From contig NC_018235.1 of NCBI RefSeq assembly GCF_000227135.1, positions 428,195 to 492,194 on the forward strand: a stretch of 64,000 nucleotides of DNA. The letters are read 5' to 3'. The notes under the pieces were generated by a model. The model was not told the DNA's origin. It saw nothing but the letters and a program-made list of their open reading frames with translations, and searched no databases. The position numbers and the translations under genes are program-made. Each line of letters opens with the position of its first letter. Position 1 is the first letter of the stretch. The DNA comes from Leishmania donovani. Lineage: Eukaryota > Euglenozoa > Kinetoplastea > Trypanosomatida > Trypanosomatidae. Positions 8,555 to 18,928 of this stretch are shown here, piece by piece.

Positions 8555-10195
8555 ATGGACGCGACTGAGCTGAAGAACAAGGGGAACGAAGAGTTCTCCG
8601 CCGGCCGCTATGTGGAGGCAGTGAACTACTTCTCAAAGGCGATCCAGTTGGATGAGCAGAACAGTGTCCTCTACAGCAACCGCTCCGCCTGCTTTGCAGC
8701 CATGCAAAAGTACAAGGACGCGCTGGACGACGCCGACAAGTGCATCTCGATCAAGCCGAATTGGGCCAAGGGCTACGTGCGCCGAGGCGCAGCTCTCCAT
8801 GGCATGCGCCGCTACGACGATGCCATTGCCGCGTATGAAAAGGGGCTCAAGGTGGACCCTTCCAACAGCAGCTGCGCGCAGGGCGTGAAGGACGTGCAGG
8901 TAGCCAAGGCCCGCGAAGCACGTGACCCCATCGCTCGCGTCTTCACCCCGGAGGCGTTCCGAAAGATCCAAGAGAATCCCAAGCTGTCCCTACTTATGCT
9001 GCAGCCTGACTACGTGAAGATGGTGGACACCGTCATCCGCGACCCTTCGCAGGCCCGACTGTACATGGAAGACCAGCGCTTTGCCCTGACGCTCATGTAC
9101 CTGAGCGGGATGAAGATTCCCAACGATGGTGATGACGAGGAGGAGGAACGTCCGTCTGCGAAGGCGGCGGAGACAGCGAAGCCAAAAGAGGAGAAGCTTC
9201 TCACCGACAACGAGAAGGAGGCCCTGGCGCTCAAGGAGGAGGGCAACAAGCTCTACCTCTCGAAAAAGTTTGAGGAGGCGCTGACCAAGTACCAAGAGGC
9301 GCAGGTGAAAGACCCCAAGAACACTTTGTACATTCTGAACGTGTCGGCCGTGTACTTCGAGCAGGGTGACTACGACAAGTGCATCGCCGAGTGCGAGCAC
9401 GGTATCGAGCACGCTCGCGAGAACCACTGCGACTACACAATCATTGCGAAGCTCATGACCCGGAACGCCTTGTGCCTCCAAAAGCAGAGGAAGTACGAGG
9501 CCGCCATTGACCTTTACAAGCGCGCCCTTGTCGAGTGGCGTAACCCTGACACCCTCAAGAAGCTCACGGAGTGCGAGAAGGAGCACCAAAAGGCGGTGGA
9601 GGAAGCCTACATCGATCCTGAGATCGCGAAGCAGAAGAAAGACGAAGGTAACCAGTACTTCAAGGAGGATAAGTTCCCCGAGGCCGTGACAGCGTACACG
9701 GAGGCCATCAAACGCAACCCTGCCGAGCACACCTCCTACAGCAATCGCGCGGCCGCTTACATCAAGCTTGGAGCCTTCAACGACGCCCTCAAGGACGCGG
9801 AGAAGTGCATTGAGCTGAAGCCCGACTTTGTTAAGGGCTACGCGCGCAAGGGTCATGCTTACTTTTGGACCAAGCAGTACAACCGCGCGCTGCAGGCGTA
9901 CGATGAGGGCCTCAAGGTGGACCCGAGCAACGCGGACTGCAAGGATGGGCGGTATCGCACAATCATGAAGATTCAGGAGATGGCATCTGGCCAGTCCGCG
10001 GATGGCGACGAGGCGGCGCGCCGCGCCATGGACGATCCTGAAATCGCGGCAATCATGCAAGATAGCTACATGCAACTAGTGCTGAAGGAGATGCAGAACG
10101 ATCCCACGCGCATTCAGGAGTACATGAAGGACTCCGGCATCTCAGCGAAGATCAACAAGCTGATTTCAGCTGGCATCATTCGTTTTGGTCAGTAG
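8555..10195 (+). CDS. STI1: stress-induced protein STI1 (Hop), Hsp70/Hsp90 co-chaperone
   Basis: This 546-aa protein, the usual size of Leishmania STI1, starts MDATELKNKGNEEF. It has an N-terminal TPR block (about 4-105, binds Hsp70), a first DP/STI1 motif (about 127-190, NPKLSLLMLQPDYVKMVD), a charged linker (EEEERPSAK), a TPR2A block (about 225-345, Hsp90), a TPR2B block (about 360-475) and a C-terminal DP2 motif (about 485-540, DDPEIAAIMQDSYMQLVL). It acts in the cytosol, handing client proteins from Hsp70 to Hsp90. The ATG at 8555 was chosen over the longer open frame from 8204, whose N-terminus is translated spacer. The 3' neighbour is the Rib72-like gene, 1.7 kb away. Confidence 0.97.
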   Translation: MDATELKNKGNEEFSAGRYVEAVNYFSKAIQLDEQNSVLYSNRSACFAAMQKYKDALDDADKCISIKPNWAKGYVRRGAALHGMRRYDDAIAAYEKGLKVDPSNSSCAQGVKDVQVAKAREARDPIARVFTPEAFRKIQENPKLSLLMLQPDYVKMVDTVIRDPSQARLYMEDQRFALTLMYLSGMKIPNDGDDEEEERPSAKAAETAKPKEEKLLTDNEKEALALKEEGNKLYLSKKFEEALTKYQEAQVKDPKNTLYILNVSAVYFEQGDYDKCIAECEHGIEHARENHCDYTIIAKLMTRNALCLQKQRKYEAAIDLYKRALVEWRNPDTLKKLTECEKEHQKAVEEAYIDPEIAKQKKDEGNQYFKEDKFPEAVTAYTEAIKRNPAEHTSYSNRAAAYIKLGAFNDALKDAEKCIELKPDFVKGYARKGHAYFWTKQYNRALQAYDEGLKVDPSNADCKDGRYRTIMKIQEMASGQSADGDEAARRAMDDPEIAAIMQDSYMQLVLKEMQNDPTRIQEYMKDSGISAKINKLISAGIIRFGQ

Positions 10196-11890
10196 ACTTC
10201 TACGCTGCCTCATTTTTTTCTGTGTCTTTGCGTCGGCGGACATCACAAAGAACAGTAAAGCAGCGATTCGCATGCACGGGTAAAGTGCTGCGCCTCTCAA
10301 ACACGACGTCGAGGCTGTGGTGCAGATGCGCGTCCCGCATGAAGGTAATGAAGAGGAAGCAAGGGATGTCGTTTGTGAGCCTTTGTGGCTGCGCACACAC
10401 TCCTTATCTCCTTCGCTTGGCACCTTCTCCCCTTTTTCTTCTCACGCTCTTCCTGGCGCGGTGGTGCAACGATTTTGTTTTATTTTCGTGTGTAGTTCCT
10501 CTATTCAACGGTGCAATGACGCTAAAGAAGCTGCCCTGTATTCGGCTAGGGCGAAGGTAAAAAACTAGAGGGAGGGAGGGAGGGAGGGGGAAGGCAGGGG
10601 CGGCGAGCAGAGGGGACACCGTGGCCATCACCGAAAAGAAGCAAGCAAAAGAAAAGGTCTCCAACGCCTGCATTTCCGCGCGCTCTCACCCACCTCCCTT
10701 CTCTCTCTCTCTCGCTATCTTGTCAACGGAGACATGAAGGTCATTTGGTAGGAAAAGAGGGGAGGGAGGGGGACGACGCGCTGCGTCTTTCGGGCACTGG
10801 CCGCGTGCGGCACCCTCTTTTTTTTTCTCTCTATTGGCACTGTCTTGTTTCTTTTCCCTTTCCTATCATACGCGTCTCGCAAAAGACTCCGCGCTGAGCA
10901 GCCATGTGCTGCGGCGTGGAGGAAGTACATCGACGTCACTGATGCATAAATGCGCGTCCGTGTACGCGCTTGTATGGAGCTTCTAACAGCGTCTGTGTGT
11001 GTCTGTGTATTTCGAGCGTCTGTATGCTATTCTATTAAGCACCGAAGAAACGACACAAACGACAGCGAAGATGGTGTCGGCTTTTCGGCTAATCGCTCCC
11101 TTCAATAGCTTCTCTGAAGGAGATTCTCCCCCCAGAGGAATAGACTGCAGATGGGGTCAACGTATATCTGAGGAGTCGACAGAAGACAAGGAAAAGAAGG
11201 GTGACGCAGAACCATGTTGTTTTCTTTGTGCCCAGGTGTCACGTTGGCAGCGGCGGGCCTGTGCAGGTGGCGATGGAGGCACACGGGGTGGCATAGAAGC
11301 TCACGGGCTGATCACGCAGCTTCTGGCTTTACAAGCTGATCATCTTGCTGCGATGCTGCGATGCCGCGGTGCACCGTGACACCCGTGCATACCAAAGAAA
11401 ACGACCAAAAACAAAACATGATCAATAACGAAGGGGCAACACAAACGGGCAATCGGTAGGGGGCGCGTCTGGTGCTGTAGTCGACAGAGCTCACTCTCGT
11501 GTTCACGACAACGCACTGCAGGAATACCTTCCGGGTGTCTACTGAGGTAGACAGAGACGCACTCACGCATAGCCAGGCAACCACTTTGGTGTCCCCCCCT
11601 CTTCAACTCTCCCTGCTCGCCCACGTTCGCCATGCCTCGTGCGCACCATACACCCGCCCATCGATACATGAACGCCGTTACTGTTTCGCTCCTTTTCCAT
11701 GCTGCCTCTCGTAACTTAAACATACAACAACACAAAACTAACTCTTGTGCCTTCTTCACTAGAGGAACTCCATCATCCACACTTAGTCCCCTTGTTGCTA
11801 TCGCCCAGCGCCTTCGCACGCGAAACGTGCGCAGATACACCTCTTCCAATAACATAACACCACAACAGTGGGTGTGTGTCTGTGCCCTTC
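10196..11890. other. 1.7-kb spacer after STI1
   Basis: No gene is supported; open frames here are short or lie antisense with no domain. It contains a G-run repeat (10570-10590), pyrimidine tracts near 10684-10712 and 11683-11710, and AG at 11761-11762, a likely acceptor for the Rib72-like mRNA. Confidence 0.5.
10570..10590 (+). repeat. GGGA repeat, possible G-quadruplex
   Basis: Five G-runs of three or more are separated by single A bases. This fits a G-quadruplex pattern on the + strand and hence in the STI1 3' UTR RNA. Confidence 0.6.
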
Positions 11891-14500
11891 ATGTCCTCCG
11901 ATCCGCAGCTCCGCCTCTCGATGGCGAACCAGAGCAACGTGCCAAAGGAGTACGTTCGCGCTTTGGATCCGCAGCTGCTTCCCCCGCGCGTGGGGCACAA
12001 CTGGAATGACCAGGCGTTTCGCTTCAAGCAAGGCAAGCCACAGCAGCTGGAGGCGGAGTTCCGCGGCACGCGCGTGTTTCCTGCCACGCGAAACAGCACG
12101 TTCCCAGCACCGGCCCCAGACATGTGCCGCACTGCACAGCAGCTGGTCGATGCCTTGATGTCTTCTTCCCTCAACCGCAACGCCGCTACGCGCAAAGCTC
12201 GCGCTGCTGCGGATTGGCGCCACGTGACACTGGATGACAAGGTGCTGCGCTTCTACGCTTTCTTCAGCGAGCCGGCTCCCGAGGCGGGGGCGGCCTCGTT
12301 CTGGCACCGCAGGGTGGTCATTAGCTTCTTCCCCGTCGACGACACAATCCTCATCGAGGAGCCGCGCATCATTAACAGCGGTCTTGACGGCGGCGTGTTT
12401 CTGAAGCGGCAGAAGGTGGTCGCCGATCCGCGGCAGCGAGAACAGTTCCCTGGTGAGGAGTACGTGTCCCTCAACTTCTTCAACGTGGGAAACTCGGTGC
12501 GGCTCAACGCCACGGACTTCTTCTTGTACGACTGCGACGACTTCACACGTGACTTCCTCACAGCCCTCGGCATCGAGGTGGGGGCGCCAGTGGAGTGCCC
12601 AGACGACCTGTTTATGTCCGAGTACGGGCGATATCAGGAGCGGCTCAAGTCTGGCAAGTTCGGCTTGCTGTCTCAGGACTCTAGCGCCGATGAGGTGGAG
12701 CATTCCGTCCGCTTCATCCGGGACGGTGGAAAGATGCTCCGCTTCTACGCCATCCTCGACGAGCGTGACAGCGTCCCTGCTGGGATGGTGCGAAGGCTGG
12801 AGGTGATGTTGTTTGTGGAGGACAACTCCATTGCTATTGTGCAGCGGCAGAGCTCTCCAGAGAGCTGCCAAGGCCTGTACCTGTCGCGATGCTGGCTTCC
12901 CAAGAGTGGCTCGGTGGCCAAGGCGAACGAGCTGACGTTTGCACATCGCGTGAACGGACAGCGCGAGCCGGACATGGGCATCCCAGACGCCTACTACCGC
13001 GACGTGGATCTGGACGTCGGCGTGACTCTGAACGTCTTCGGCCGCTCAGTCCTCCTGTACGACTGCGATGACTACACACGAGAATTTTTCATGGAGCGCT
13101 ACGGCGTTTCTTTGCGGCCGCCTGTGGATGTGTCGAGCTACTTTCAGGGAGATGGGCGCCGAACAGTACTCGGGACAGAGGCACCAACGAAGAGCCTCCT
13201 TGGAGACGGTGTGAAGAGTGTGGTGGGGAAACCAGCTACCGCCGCGGACGCCGGAGACGCCGACGGAGGCGTCGCCGTCTCCTCGGCCAATGCCGCCGCA
13301 GCGGCGAAAGGCACGCCGACTGACACGCTCCGTTTCCGTGCTGTGCTCGCCCGCCCCGCCAACCATGACGACGAGCAGCGCCGCTTCACTGTCACTTACT
13401 ACACCAACTCGGAGGAGTTCATGGTGTATGAGAGTGCGTACCCGAAGGCCGGCATCAACGGTGGCTGCATGTGGAAGCGAAGGAAGGTGATGAAGATTCC
13501 GCCGAAACCTGGCCCACGCAACGCGCCGAAACCACCGGCCGTGCCGGGCGAGGTGCCACACTACACCCTCTCCGATCTGGGTGAGGGCAAGGAGGTCGTC
13601 ATCAACGGTCTACCGCTGCGGCTTTACAGGATGGATGCGCACACCGCCACCTTCTACGCCCGCTGCGCCGGTACGCTGCCGGAGGACACTGCTGACGGGC
13701 CAGCGATGGTGACGGATGCGACGGGGGCGATGGTGACGGTAGACCATCTCGTCTCGGAGCTTCGCAGCTACCTTCACTCTCGATATGGAACTGGGGTAGC
13801 CTCGTTTATGGCACTCGATCGCGACCGCGACGGTATTGTAAGTTTGCCCGAGTTCACGATGGCGATGAAGGCGTTCCAGATTACGGAAGACAGGGGTGCC
13901 GCGGCTGCCATCTTCGCGCATATCGCCCCCACACGCGACACAGCGTACTTCACTTCTGTAGACCTGATGAAGTGGATAGACGCCGTCGGCGATGAGCACA
14001 GGACGGCAGGCTCTGTGCGAATTGCCAGCATGCCAAGCGGCGGCAGGGAGGCCGAGCTGAAGGAGATTGAGCGGCGTGCGTTGCGCTCAAAGGTGCTGCG
14101 GGAGCTGAAGTCCCGCCTGGACGCACGGTGCTGGAAAGGGGCGGACATGTTTCGCCTGGCGTCCACCATGCCGCGTGCCTACCGTGGCCGTCGGGCTGAC
14201 CTGTATTCTTTCACGAACCCAGACCGCGACACAGTCATCACTCCAGTGCAGCTGCGCCGCTGCATCGAGGAGATACTCACTGGCGCCCCCACCGCCGCGG
14301 AGATGGCGTGTCTCTTAGAATTCTTCTTTCCTACTCTGCCAGCGGAGGCCTACACTCAAACCCGCGACAACGGCACAACGTACGCCGTTGACTTGAACGA
14401 GTTCCAGAAGCGGTACTACGTGATGACAAAGGAGACGATGCTGCCGGACGACGATGCCGCTGCCGCCTCAAGCTCGTCGCGAAGGGGGACAAGAGAGTGA
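11891..14500 (+). CDS. Rib72/EFHC1-like axonemal protein with DM10 domains and EF-hands
   Basis: This 869-aa protein has three DM10 domains (about 110-225, 280-400 and 475-590), each with the pattern LRFYA ... RRVVI ... followed by a YDCDD-type end in the first two. A canonical EF-hand loop DRDRDGIVSLPE follows at about 643-654, and a weaker loop (NPDRDTVITP) near 776 lacks the position-12 acidic residue. This is the layout of Rib72/EFHC1, luminal proteins of doublet microtubules in flagella; the calcium dependence is inferred. It is longer than the human and algal proteins because of inserts between the second and third DM10 domains and in the C-terminal part. The open frame begins with GTG at 11876; the first ATG is 11891, and ATG 11921 is an alternative. 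Confidence 0.93.
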   Translation: MSSDPQLRLSMANQSNVPKEYVRALDPQLLPPRVGHNWNDQAFRFKQGKPQQLEAEFRGTRVFPATRNSTFPAPAPDMCRTAQQLVDALMSSSLNRNAATRKARAAADWRHVTLDDKVLRFYAFFSEPAPEAGAASFWHRRVVISFFPVDDTILIEEPRIINSGLDGGVFLKRQKVVADPRQREQFPGEEYVSLNFFNVGNSVRLNATDFFLYDCDDFTRDFLTALGIEVGAPVECPDDLFMSEYGRYQERLKSGKFGLLSQDSSADEVEHSVRFIRDGGKMLRFYAILDERDSVPAGMVRRLEVMLFVEDNSIAIVQRQSSPESCQGLYLSRCWLPKSGSVAKANELTFAHRVNGQREPDMGIPDAYYRDVDLDVGVTLNVFGRSVLLYDCDDYTREFFMERYGVSLRPPVDVSSYFQGDGRRTVLGTEAPTKSLLGDGVKSVVGKPATAADAGDADGGVAVSSANAAAAAKGTPTDTLRFRAVLARPANHDDEQRRFTVTYYTNSEEFMVYESAYPKAGINGGCMWKRRKVMKIPPKPGPRNAPKPPAVPGEVPHYTLSDLGEGKEVVINGLPLRLYRMDAHTATFYARCAGTLPEDTADGPAMVTDATGAMVTVDHLVSELRSYLHSRYGTGVASFMALDRDRDGIVSLPEFTMAMKAFQITEDRGAAAAIFAHIAPTRDTAYFTSVDLMKWIDAVGDEHRTAGSVRIASMPSGGREAELKEIERRALRSKVLRELKSRLDARCWKGADMFRLASTMPRAYRGRRADLYSFTNPDRDTVITPVQLRRCIEEILTGAPTAAEMACLLEFFFPTLPAEAYTQTRDNGTTYAVDLNEFQKRYYVMTKETMLPDDDAAAASSSSRRGTRE

Positions 14501-16266
14501 GAGAGAGGAGTGGGCTTGTCTGTCGCTTCGCTTCTCTTCTCCGCACGCGCATGGCTGGGTTTGGCTCGCTCCCCCTCCTCCCTCTCTCTTTCTCAGTCTC
14601 TCCTGCTGTTTGAATGGATTGTTTGCAGTGCAGGCGCGAGTGACGCCGTTGATGCGGGCCACACCCTCCGTCGTTTTCGTTTCCTCTCCGTTCGCCCGGA
14701 TTCTCTACTCCTTTTTTTCAGTGGCGGCTGCTGGTTGTCGTTGCCAATCTTGCCGAGCCGCATGCGCATATGGCAGCGTCGGGATGTCTCTCTCTCTCTA
14801 TCCCTCTGTGCATCTGTTCACCTCTTTTTTTTTCTCCCTTGAATGTAAACTACACAGCGGGCTCGTGCTGTGCTCCCCACTCCCCCCTTTCTCTTGCCTC
14901 CAGCAGCTTTCCTTTACCCGCATGCCTTTTTCTGTTCGCTCTCCGTGCCGTGTTTCCATCTCCTCTGCCACCCGGAACACGGGAAGGACAAATTGGAATC
15001 GTCAAAAGATACGTGGCCTTCCCCCCTCACGCCGCCACCCCCGCTCCACCTCCCCCTACCGGCCCTCCTCCATGCAGGGACATGCAGCAGGCATGCGACA
15101 GCGACATGGTTCTTGAGTTCGAGTTTGTAAGTGCAGCGAAGGCGCTTCAAAAGCGCTTGGCCTTTTGCTGTCCTCGTTCGGTAGTCGGCGGTGGTGGTGC
15201 TTGCACAGATTGTGCGTGAGCGTGTGTAGCCATGTATGCGTAGCCCCACTCGAAGCACGTCTGTCTGTGAGTGTGTGCGAGTCGGCGCACCTTCTCAGGT
15301 GCGCCGACACCTCGCTTTTTGAAATGGGTTCCATTGCGCTCGTCCCCTCTCCCGCACCACCCTTTCCTCTGTCTCTGTTTCTCCCTCTGTCCATGGTATT
15401 GGACCGCAACGTATGTGCCTGTGCTTCTACCCCCGTCTAACAGAGGGACGGCAACGTGGGTGACAACAACGGAAGTGAGAGAACAGAACGGACAATAACG
15501 TTTCCACTATCTTCTCCGTTGCGCTGTCTGCTGTTTGTGTGGCTCATCGGCATCCATTATCACCTCCAGAGTCACATCGAGTCGCGATCTGGGCGCCTCT
15601 GTTCGAGGTCGAGCGATCAACAACAACAAAGATACTCCTGCAACACAGGCGACAGGCTCACACAATTTTTCGCAGCAATACGCAAGGCACCCCACGGACG
15701 CGGCCACCCTCCTTTTCGGTTCTTCTTTCACATCCGCTGTCTTTCACTGCGTGCGAGGGGATACGGGGTTTTGGTGTGTTTCCTCCGATCTGCTTTTCTT
15801 GCCTCCCCCCTCCTTCTCTTCCCTCCTCCCTCCTCTCCCCCCTGGACCTTTACCATATTGAAGAGCAGGCGTTTCACCTACACTAAAACAAAAACGTGTG
15901 TCGACTATCAGCTCGTATTTCAGTGATAGGGGGGTAGCTCTCCTCTCCCACTTCTTGAGTATACATATATATATATATATACACTATATAAGCAAGGAAA
16001 AACCAAAGTGGGAAACAGAAGGATCACCGCTGTAAAGTGGGAGGCGAACGAGGCGCAAAGAAGAAAAAAAAAGGAGGCGGCTGTGGTGGAGTGGCAGGCG
16101 ACATACACACACTCGCACTGTGCCGCCCTTTTTCGTTCTTCTGCTTCCTGTTGCGTGCCCTTTTCTCTCCTCTTTTTATGTGTGGACCGACCGCGGCGTT
16201 TGAACGGTTCCCCCTGTTCTGTTCTATTTTTACCCCTTTCCCAGTGCCCACGGATTGCCCTCGAAA
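14501..16266. other. 1.8-kb spacer before PRPP synthetase
   Basis: No gene is seen. It is rich in pyrimidine runs (14555-14610, 14790-14850, 15350-15390, 15800-15850) and carries a TA microsatellite at about 15963-15986. A classic acceptor is visible at its end: a pyrimidine tract at 16210-16242 followed by AG at 16243-16244, giving a leader of only about 22 bases before the PRPP synthetase start. Confidence 0.6.
16210..16244 (+). promoter_or_regulatory. trans-splice acceptor of the PRPP synthetase gene
   Basis: An uninterrupted pyrimidine-rich tract ends in CCCAG with AG at 16243-16244, the last such site before the ATG at 16267. The signal is position-based and not experimentally shown. 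Confidence 0.6.
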
Positions 16267-17382
16267 ATGTCCGTCTCTCCTCTCTGCGATCAGCTGAAGC
16301 GCATCGAGAAGGCGTACTTCTACCAGCCGGGCAAGATGACGGAGGTACATGCGATGAGTGGGACCGTGAGCCCGCACACGGAGAAACGCGACTACTCGCG
16401 CCCGTTCTGCCTAGTCTCCGGTAACGGGAATCGTCCGCTGGCAGAGGCGGTGGCGCTCCTGATGGGCACCCACACCCACCACACGTCTGTGACGCAGTAC
16501 TCTAACGGCGAGGTGAACGTGCGCATCAACGAGTGCGTGCTCGGCGCTGATGTCTACATCATTCAGAGCACCACCGGAAACGAGATCATCGACATTAATA
16601 CGGCGCTCATGGAGCTGCTCCTGCTGATCCGCAAGATGCGTCTGAGCAATGCAAAGAGTGTGACCGTCATCGCCCCCTTTTTCGGGTACGCTCGCCAGGA
16701 CCGAAAGACGAACCTGCGCGGCCCCATCTCCGCCTCCGTGGTCGCGCGCATGATCGTGAAGATGGGCGTAAACCGTCTTGCTTCTCTGGACCTGCACTCG
16801 AACCAGATTCAAGGTTTTTTCGACAACATTCCGGTAGACAACCTTCTCATGGCACACGAGTTTGCGCGGTACCTGCACGACCAGCCGTGGTTCAACGTCG
16901 ATCAAATGGTGGTCGTCTCGCCTGATGCGGGCGGTGTGGAGCGGGCAAAGCAGCTGGCCGATATTCTGCAGGTGGGCCGCATCGTCACCATCGTGAAGCG
17001 GCGCATTGCGGCTGGAAAGGTGGACACGATGCAGAGCGTGGGTGAGGTGGCCGGCTTCACTTGCATCATCGTAGACGACATGATCGACACCGGCGGCACA
17101 CTGGTGAAGGCATGTGAGCTTCTGAAGGAACTCGGCGCGGTGCGCGTGATGGCGTGTTGCACGCACGGCATCCTCACAAACCCCTGCCCGGATCGCATCA
17201 ACAACTGCAGCGCCCTTGAGCAGCTTGTGGTGTCCGACTCCATCCCGCAAGAGGAGCACCAAAAGGTGATCCCCAAGTTGAAGGTGCTCACCATTGCGCC
17301 TCTTATCGCGGCCGTCATTCACCAGTACTTGAACGAGAAAAGCGTCAGCTCCCTCTTCCCTCCCTCACTGCGGGACAGCTAA
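16267..17382 (+). CDS. PRPS: ribose-phosphate pyrophosphokinase (PRPP synthetase)
   Basis: This 371-aa enzyme transfers pyrophosphate from ATP to ribose 5-phosphate, making PRPP for purine salvage and pyrimidine synthesis. The ATP-binding flexible-loop region FGYARQDRK is at 139-147, VVSPDAGGVERAK at 216-228, and the PRPP-binding signature IIVDDMIDTGGTL at 267-279. An N-terminal extension of ~45 residues precedes the conserved core. The C-terminus (SLRDS) is not a type 1 glycosomal signal. ATG 16267 is the first in-frame ATG after the acceptor. The next gene encodes an unknown 946-aa protein. Confidence 0.96.
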   Translation: MSVSPLCDQLKRIEKAYFYQPGKMTEVHAMSGTVSPHTEKRDYSRPFCLVSGNGNRPLAEAVALLMGTHTHHTSVTQYSNGEVNVRINECVLGADVYIIQSTTGNEIIDINTALMELLLLIRKMRLSNAKSVTVIAPFFGYARQDRKTNLRGPISASVVARMIVKMGVNRLASLDLHSNQIQGFFDNIPVDNLLMAHEFARYLHDQPWFNVDQMVVVSPDAGGVERAKQLADILQVGRIVTIVKRRIAAGKVDTMQSVGEVAGFTCIIVDDMIDTGGTLVKACELLKELGAVRVMACCTHGILTNPCPDRINNCSALEQLVVSDSIPQEEHQKVIPKLKVLTIAPLIAAVIHQYLNEKSVSSLFPPSLRDS

Positions 17383-18928
17383 GGAAGGTGTGAGCGTGAA
17401 GTCACACGCGCACCTTTCTTGGTCACAGCATACAGGAGACAAGACGAAAAAAAATGAATTAATGAGTGCGTTCAGCCCCTCACATCTCCAGCGGCACCTT
17501 TGCATGCCTGCGTCCGTCTCTCGCTCGCTTTTCTTCCATAATTGCTGCTGCTGCCGCCTCCTTTCGCCTGCCGCAAGCACCGACACATACGGACACACAC
17601 ACACAACCGAAGAAGTGGGCAAGAAAGGGCAAGGGTGGCCTCCCTCTTCCTCCCTCCTCACCGACCGCAGCGCTGACGATGCCACGAGAAACCAACGTGT
17701 TGATGGTCAAGGACTTAAAACTATGTTTGTGTGTGTGTGTGTGTGTGTGATAATCTTCCCGTGGACGTCTTCACTGTGCTTGGCTGGCTTGGCTTGCCGT
17801 GCCTTCTCTCCTACTATTTTAGGTTTTTGGTGGTCTTGCGTCGACGCGTCTAAACACATTCGCGTGTTTTGGCTCTCTACAAAACAGAGAAGAGGGAAAA
17901 AGGGGGGGGGTGTGCCGTCGTGTTTTTGCCCCCCCCCCTTCCCTACACACACACACACGGACACAGACAAAGACAGACCTGCTTCTGATCAAACTGGGAA
18001 CATGGTTGCACAGGCGCCGTGATCCATGACTGGGAGTTGCACATCCTTGGAGGCCTTGCGAGGGTATTAGCGGAGAGGGGGAGGGGAAGAGGGGAGGAAG
18101 CGTGCGTCACGTCAAGTGTGAACTCTGTCTTGCCTCTCCTCTCTTTCTCTCTGGAGGATTCCGTGCAATATCTTTGTTTAGTGCGGAAATGTGCGTTGCC
18201 GAGGGATCGCTACCTCTTTCGCCGTTCTCTCGGAGTCCTCTGTTCAAGGGCAGCCTGGCATACGGGGTCACACGCTGGAGATGCTCGTGCGACCCTTTTA
18301 TGCGTGGGCATGCGGGTAGGACAGGCGAAGAAAGTATACCACCGCCACAACTCCTCCTCTACTGTTTTCTCCCCTTTTGCACCCTTCTCCTTCCACCTCT
18401 ACCCGCTTCCTCCGTTGCACACGCCCACGCCCTCGCGTCGCAAGAGGACGCCCCAGAAGACGAAGCGGCCAAGAGGCAAAGAGCCCATCTCGTTTTCGCC
18501 GCGTGCGTGCGTGTGAACAGTAGTGCACCCGTGCGGCGGTGCAGCTCTCACAACACTCTCGAGTGCCTCGTCTCCTCCCTCCCTCCCAACCCCCTCCCTC
18601 AAAAAAAAAGATTCATCTTGCTTTTTTTTGCTTTGTGCTGCGCGTGCAACTGACAGACATAGACGCACGCACCCGCACCCACACGCGCACGGTGGCACCT
18701 TACTCTTCTGCTTCCACGTGCGTGCACGCATGTGGTACGTGATACAACCCATAGACACACTCACACCCACCCACCCACACACAGGACCTACACGCACACC
18801 CTGATTTGCCCCTCCCCTCTCTCTTTCTCGCGTGTCTCTCATACACGTACGCATTCCATCTTTCCCTTGTACTTCTCCCGCTTCCCCCCTTCCCCCACCA
18901 ACCAACTTTACCACACCTGTGCTCACAG
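17383..18928. other. 1.5-kb spacer
   Basis: No gene is supported. It contains a (GT)n run at 17727-17749, CA-rich tracts at 17943-17960 and a long pyrimidine region at 18805-18900 that leads to an AG directly abutting the ATG of the next gene. Confidence 0.55.
17727..17749. repeat. (GT)n microsatellite
   Basis: Alternating GT for about 23 bases. Confidence 0.95.
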
